A stretch of 6,050 nucleotides of DNA, taken from Mailhella sp. (GTDB taxonomy: Bacteria > Desulfobacterota > Desulfovibrionia > Desulfovibrionales > Desulfovibrionaceae). The stretch is taken from positions 1 to 6,050 of the forward strand of contig JAFWYI010000058.1 of assembly GCA_017522745.1 (NCBI GenBank), given 5' to 3'. Every line of letters begins with the position of its first letter. Position 1 is the first letter of the stretch. This document shows, piece after piece, positions 4,977-6,050 of the stretch. A program made the translations under genes and the position numbers. Below the pieces are notes generated by a model. It saw nothing but the letters and a program-made list of their open reading frames with translations, did no database searches and was not told the origin of the DNA.

Positions 4977-6050
4977 TGGGGAACAGCTCCTTGGAAAGCT
5001 CACGCAGCTTGAACTTCTGCACCTTGCCGTTGCCGGTGCGTGGGAAATCGTCTACAACCGCCACGTAGCGCGGGATCTTGTGCCAGGCGATACGGCCACG
5101 GCAGAAATCGCGCACATCTTCGGGCTTCAGGCTCCGACCGTCATGCACCTGGATGAACGCCGCTATCTCCTCGCCATAACGGCGGGAAGGGATGCCGAGG
5201 ACCTGCACGTCCTTCACTTCGTCCATCCTGAGCAGGAACTCCTCGATCTCACGCGGGTAGATGTTCTCACCACCGCGCACGATCATATCCTTGATACGCC
5301 CGGTGATACACAGATATCCCTGCTCATCCACAGAACCGAGGTCGCCAGTGCGCAACCAGCCGTTTTCGTCGATGGTCTCGGCCGTAGCTTCGGGCATGTT
5401 GAAATAGCCCTTCATCACGTGATAGCCGCGGGTGCATATCTCCCCCTGTTCACCCGGCGCAACAGGCTTGCGAGTAACAGGATCGCGCAGTTCCATCTCG
5501 ACACCGCCAAGCACTCGGCCCACCGAACGGAAACGATGTTCCTCGCTCTCCACCATACCTGTCATAGTGATAGCGGGCGAGGTCTCAGTCTGACCATAAG
5601 GGATGACGATGGCCTTCATGCCCATGCGCTCCATCACTTCCCGGACCAGAGGCTCAGGGCAGACAGCGCCGGACATCAGGCCGAAACGCAGCGAGCTGAA
5701 ATCGTACTGCTCGAAGCGGCGATGCCCGAGTATGGAAATATAGGTGGAAGGCACGCCATAGATGCCGGTGCATTTTTCATCCTGGATGGCGCCCATCACA
5801 CGCTCAGGCGAGAAGGACTCAAGGATGACCATGGTCGCCCCGCAGGAAACACAGCCCAGCACACCGAGGACACAGCCCATGCAGTGGAACAAGGGCAGAG
5901 GAACGACCAGCTTGTCCAGCTCCGTCATCTCCTGCCGTTCCGCCACAGCGCGCCCATTGTTGCCGATGCCCACGTGCGAAAGCATGACGCCTTTGGGGAA
6001 GCCAGTGGTGCCGGATGTGTACTGCATGTTCACCACATCGTGAGGCTTCA
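4966..6050 (-). CDS. AMP-binding acyl-CoA synthetase, C-terminal part (gene continues past the window)
   Basis: 360 codons plus the stop are visible; the frame is open to the window edge (K-P-H-D-V-V-N-M-Q-Y...). A GTG at 6036 is internal, not a start. Members of this family are usually about 540-560 residues, so roughly the first third is missing. The enzyme forms an acyl-AMP from ATP and a carboxylate, then transfers the acyl group to CoA. The phosphate-binding motif Y-T-S-G-T-T-G-F-P-K-G is at about 6021-5989, Y-G-Q-T-E at 5598-5584, G-W-L-R-T-G-D-L at about 5360-5337, the hinge and A8 loop K-D-M-I-V-R-G-G-E-N-I-Y-P at about 5294-5256, and the C-terminal catalytic lysine in G-N-G-K (lysine codon 5025-5023). 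All key motifs are intact. The pattern fits FadD/YngI-type fatty or short-to-medium acyl-CoA ligases; the substrate cannot be deduced. Its last codons contain the ribosome binding site and start of the methyltransferase gene. Confidence 0.94.
   Translation of the reverse strand, partial: KPHDVVNMQYTSGTTGFPKGVMLSHVGIGNNGRAVAERQEMTELDKLVVPLPLFHCMGCVLGVLGCVSCGATMVILESFSPERVMGAIQDEKCTGIYGVPSTYISILGHRRFEQYDFSSLRFGLMSGAVCPEPLVREVMERMGMKAIVIPYGQTETSPAITMTGMVESEEHRFRSVGRVLGGVEMELRDPVTRKPVAPGEQGEICTRGYHVMKGYFNMPEATAETIDENGWLRTGDLGSVDEQGYLCITGRIKDMIVRGGENIYPREIEEFLLRMDEVKDVQVLGIPSRRYGEEIAAFIQVHDGRSLKPEDVRDFCRGRIAWHKIPRYVAVVDDFPRTGNGKVQKFKLRELSKELFPNVK
4987..4992 (-). promoter_or_regulatory. Ribosome binding site of the methyltransferase, inside the synthetase gene
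   Basis: AAGGAG on the minus strand, 10 bases before the ATG at 4976. It lies in the last codons of the acyl-CoA synthetase frame, whose TAA is at 4968-4966, so the start and stop overlap by 11 bases. It supports the start at 4976 over the GTG at 5003 and suggests translational coupling. Confidence 0.6.

Noticed and set aside
1..6050. CRISPR array, insertion sequence, tRNA, integrase or defence genes
   Set aside because: I see no regularly spaced long repeats, no transposase or recombinase motifs and no tRNA-like folds. The only tandem repeats are the three 14-bp units at 165-206, which have no spacers.

Overview
The window looks like chromosomal sequence from a moderately GC-rich Gram-negative bacterium. 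My best guess is a Desulfovibrionaceae-like (Desulfovibrio/Bilophila/Mailhella) delta-type proteobacterium. This is inferred from the overall style of the proteins and the promoter and SD signals, not from a marker gene, so the taxonomy is tentative. There is no rRNA, tRNA, CRISPR array, insertion sequence or phage gene.

Layout, left to right. (1) At 1-50 on the minus strand is the start of a gene that leaves the window. Only a signal-peptide-like N-terminus is visible, behind a perfect AGGAGG site. (2) Positions 51-385 are a divergent intergenic region. It holds a good sigma70-type promoter firing left, three phased 14-bp imperfect repeats lying over that promoter, and an inverted repeat just in front of the next gene. 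(3) Positions 386-3475 (+) encode a 1029-residue protein I cannot assign to a named family. It has a large soluble N-terminal part with a stretch resembling a degenerate PHP-type metal-hydrolase fold, a cluster of membrane segments at about 690-875, and a charged helical tail. (4) Positions 3530-3565 hold a strong hairpin terminator between convergent genes. (5) Positions 3583-3858 (-) encode an HU-family nucleoid protein with its own promoter. (6) Positions 4038-4976 (-) encode an RlmM/FtsJ-type SAM-dependent RNA methyltransferase. (7) Positions 4966-6050 (-) hold the C-terminal two thirds of an AMP-binding acyl-CoA synthetase, which overlaps the methyltransferase start by 11 bases.

The acyl-CoA synthetase and methyltransferase genes are almost certainly cotranscribed and probably translationally coupled, although their biochemistry is unrelated. 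HU can be made from its own promoter, but no clear terminator separates it from the methyltransferase, so read-through is possible. The large + strand gene is a single-gene transcription unit facing HU. The least ordinary item is the 1029-residue membrane protein and the regulatory-looking DNA in front of it. The rest is conventional housekeeping.
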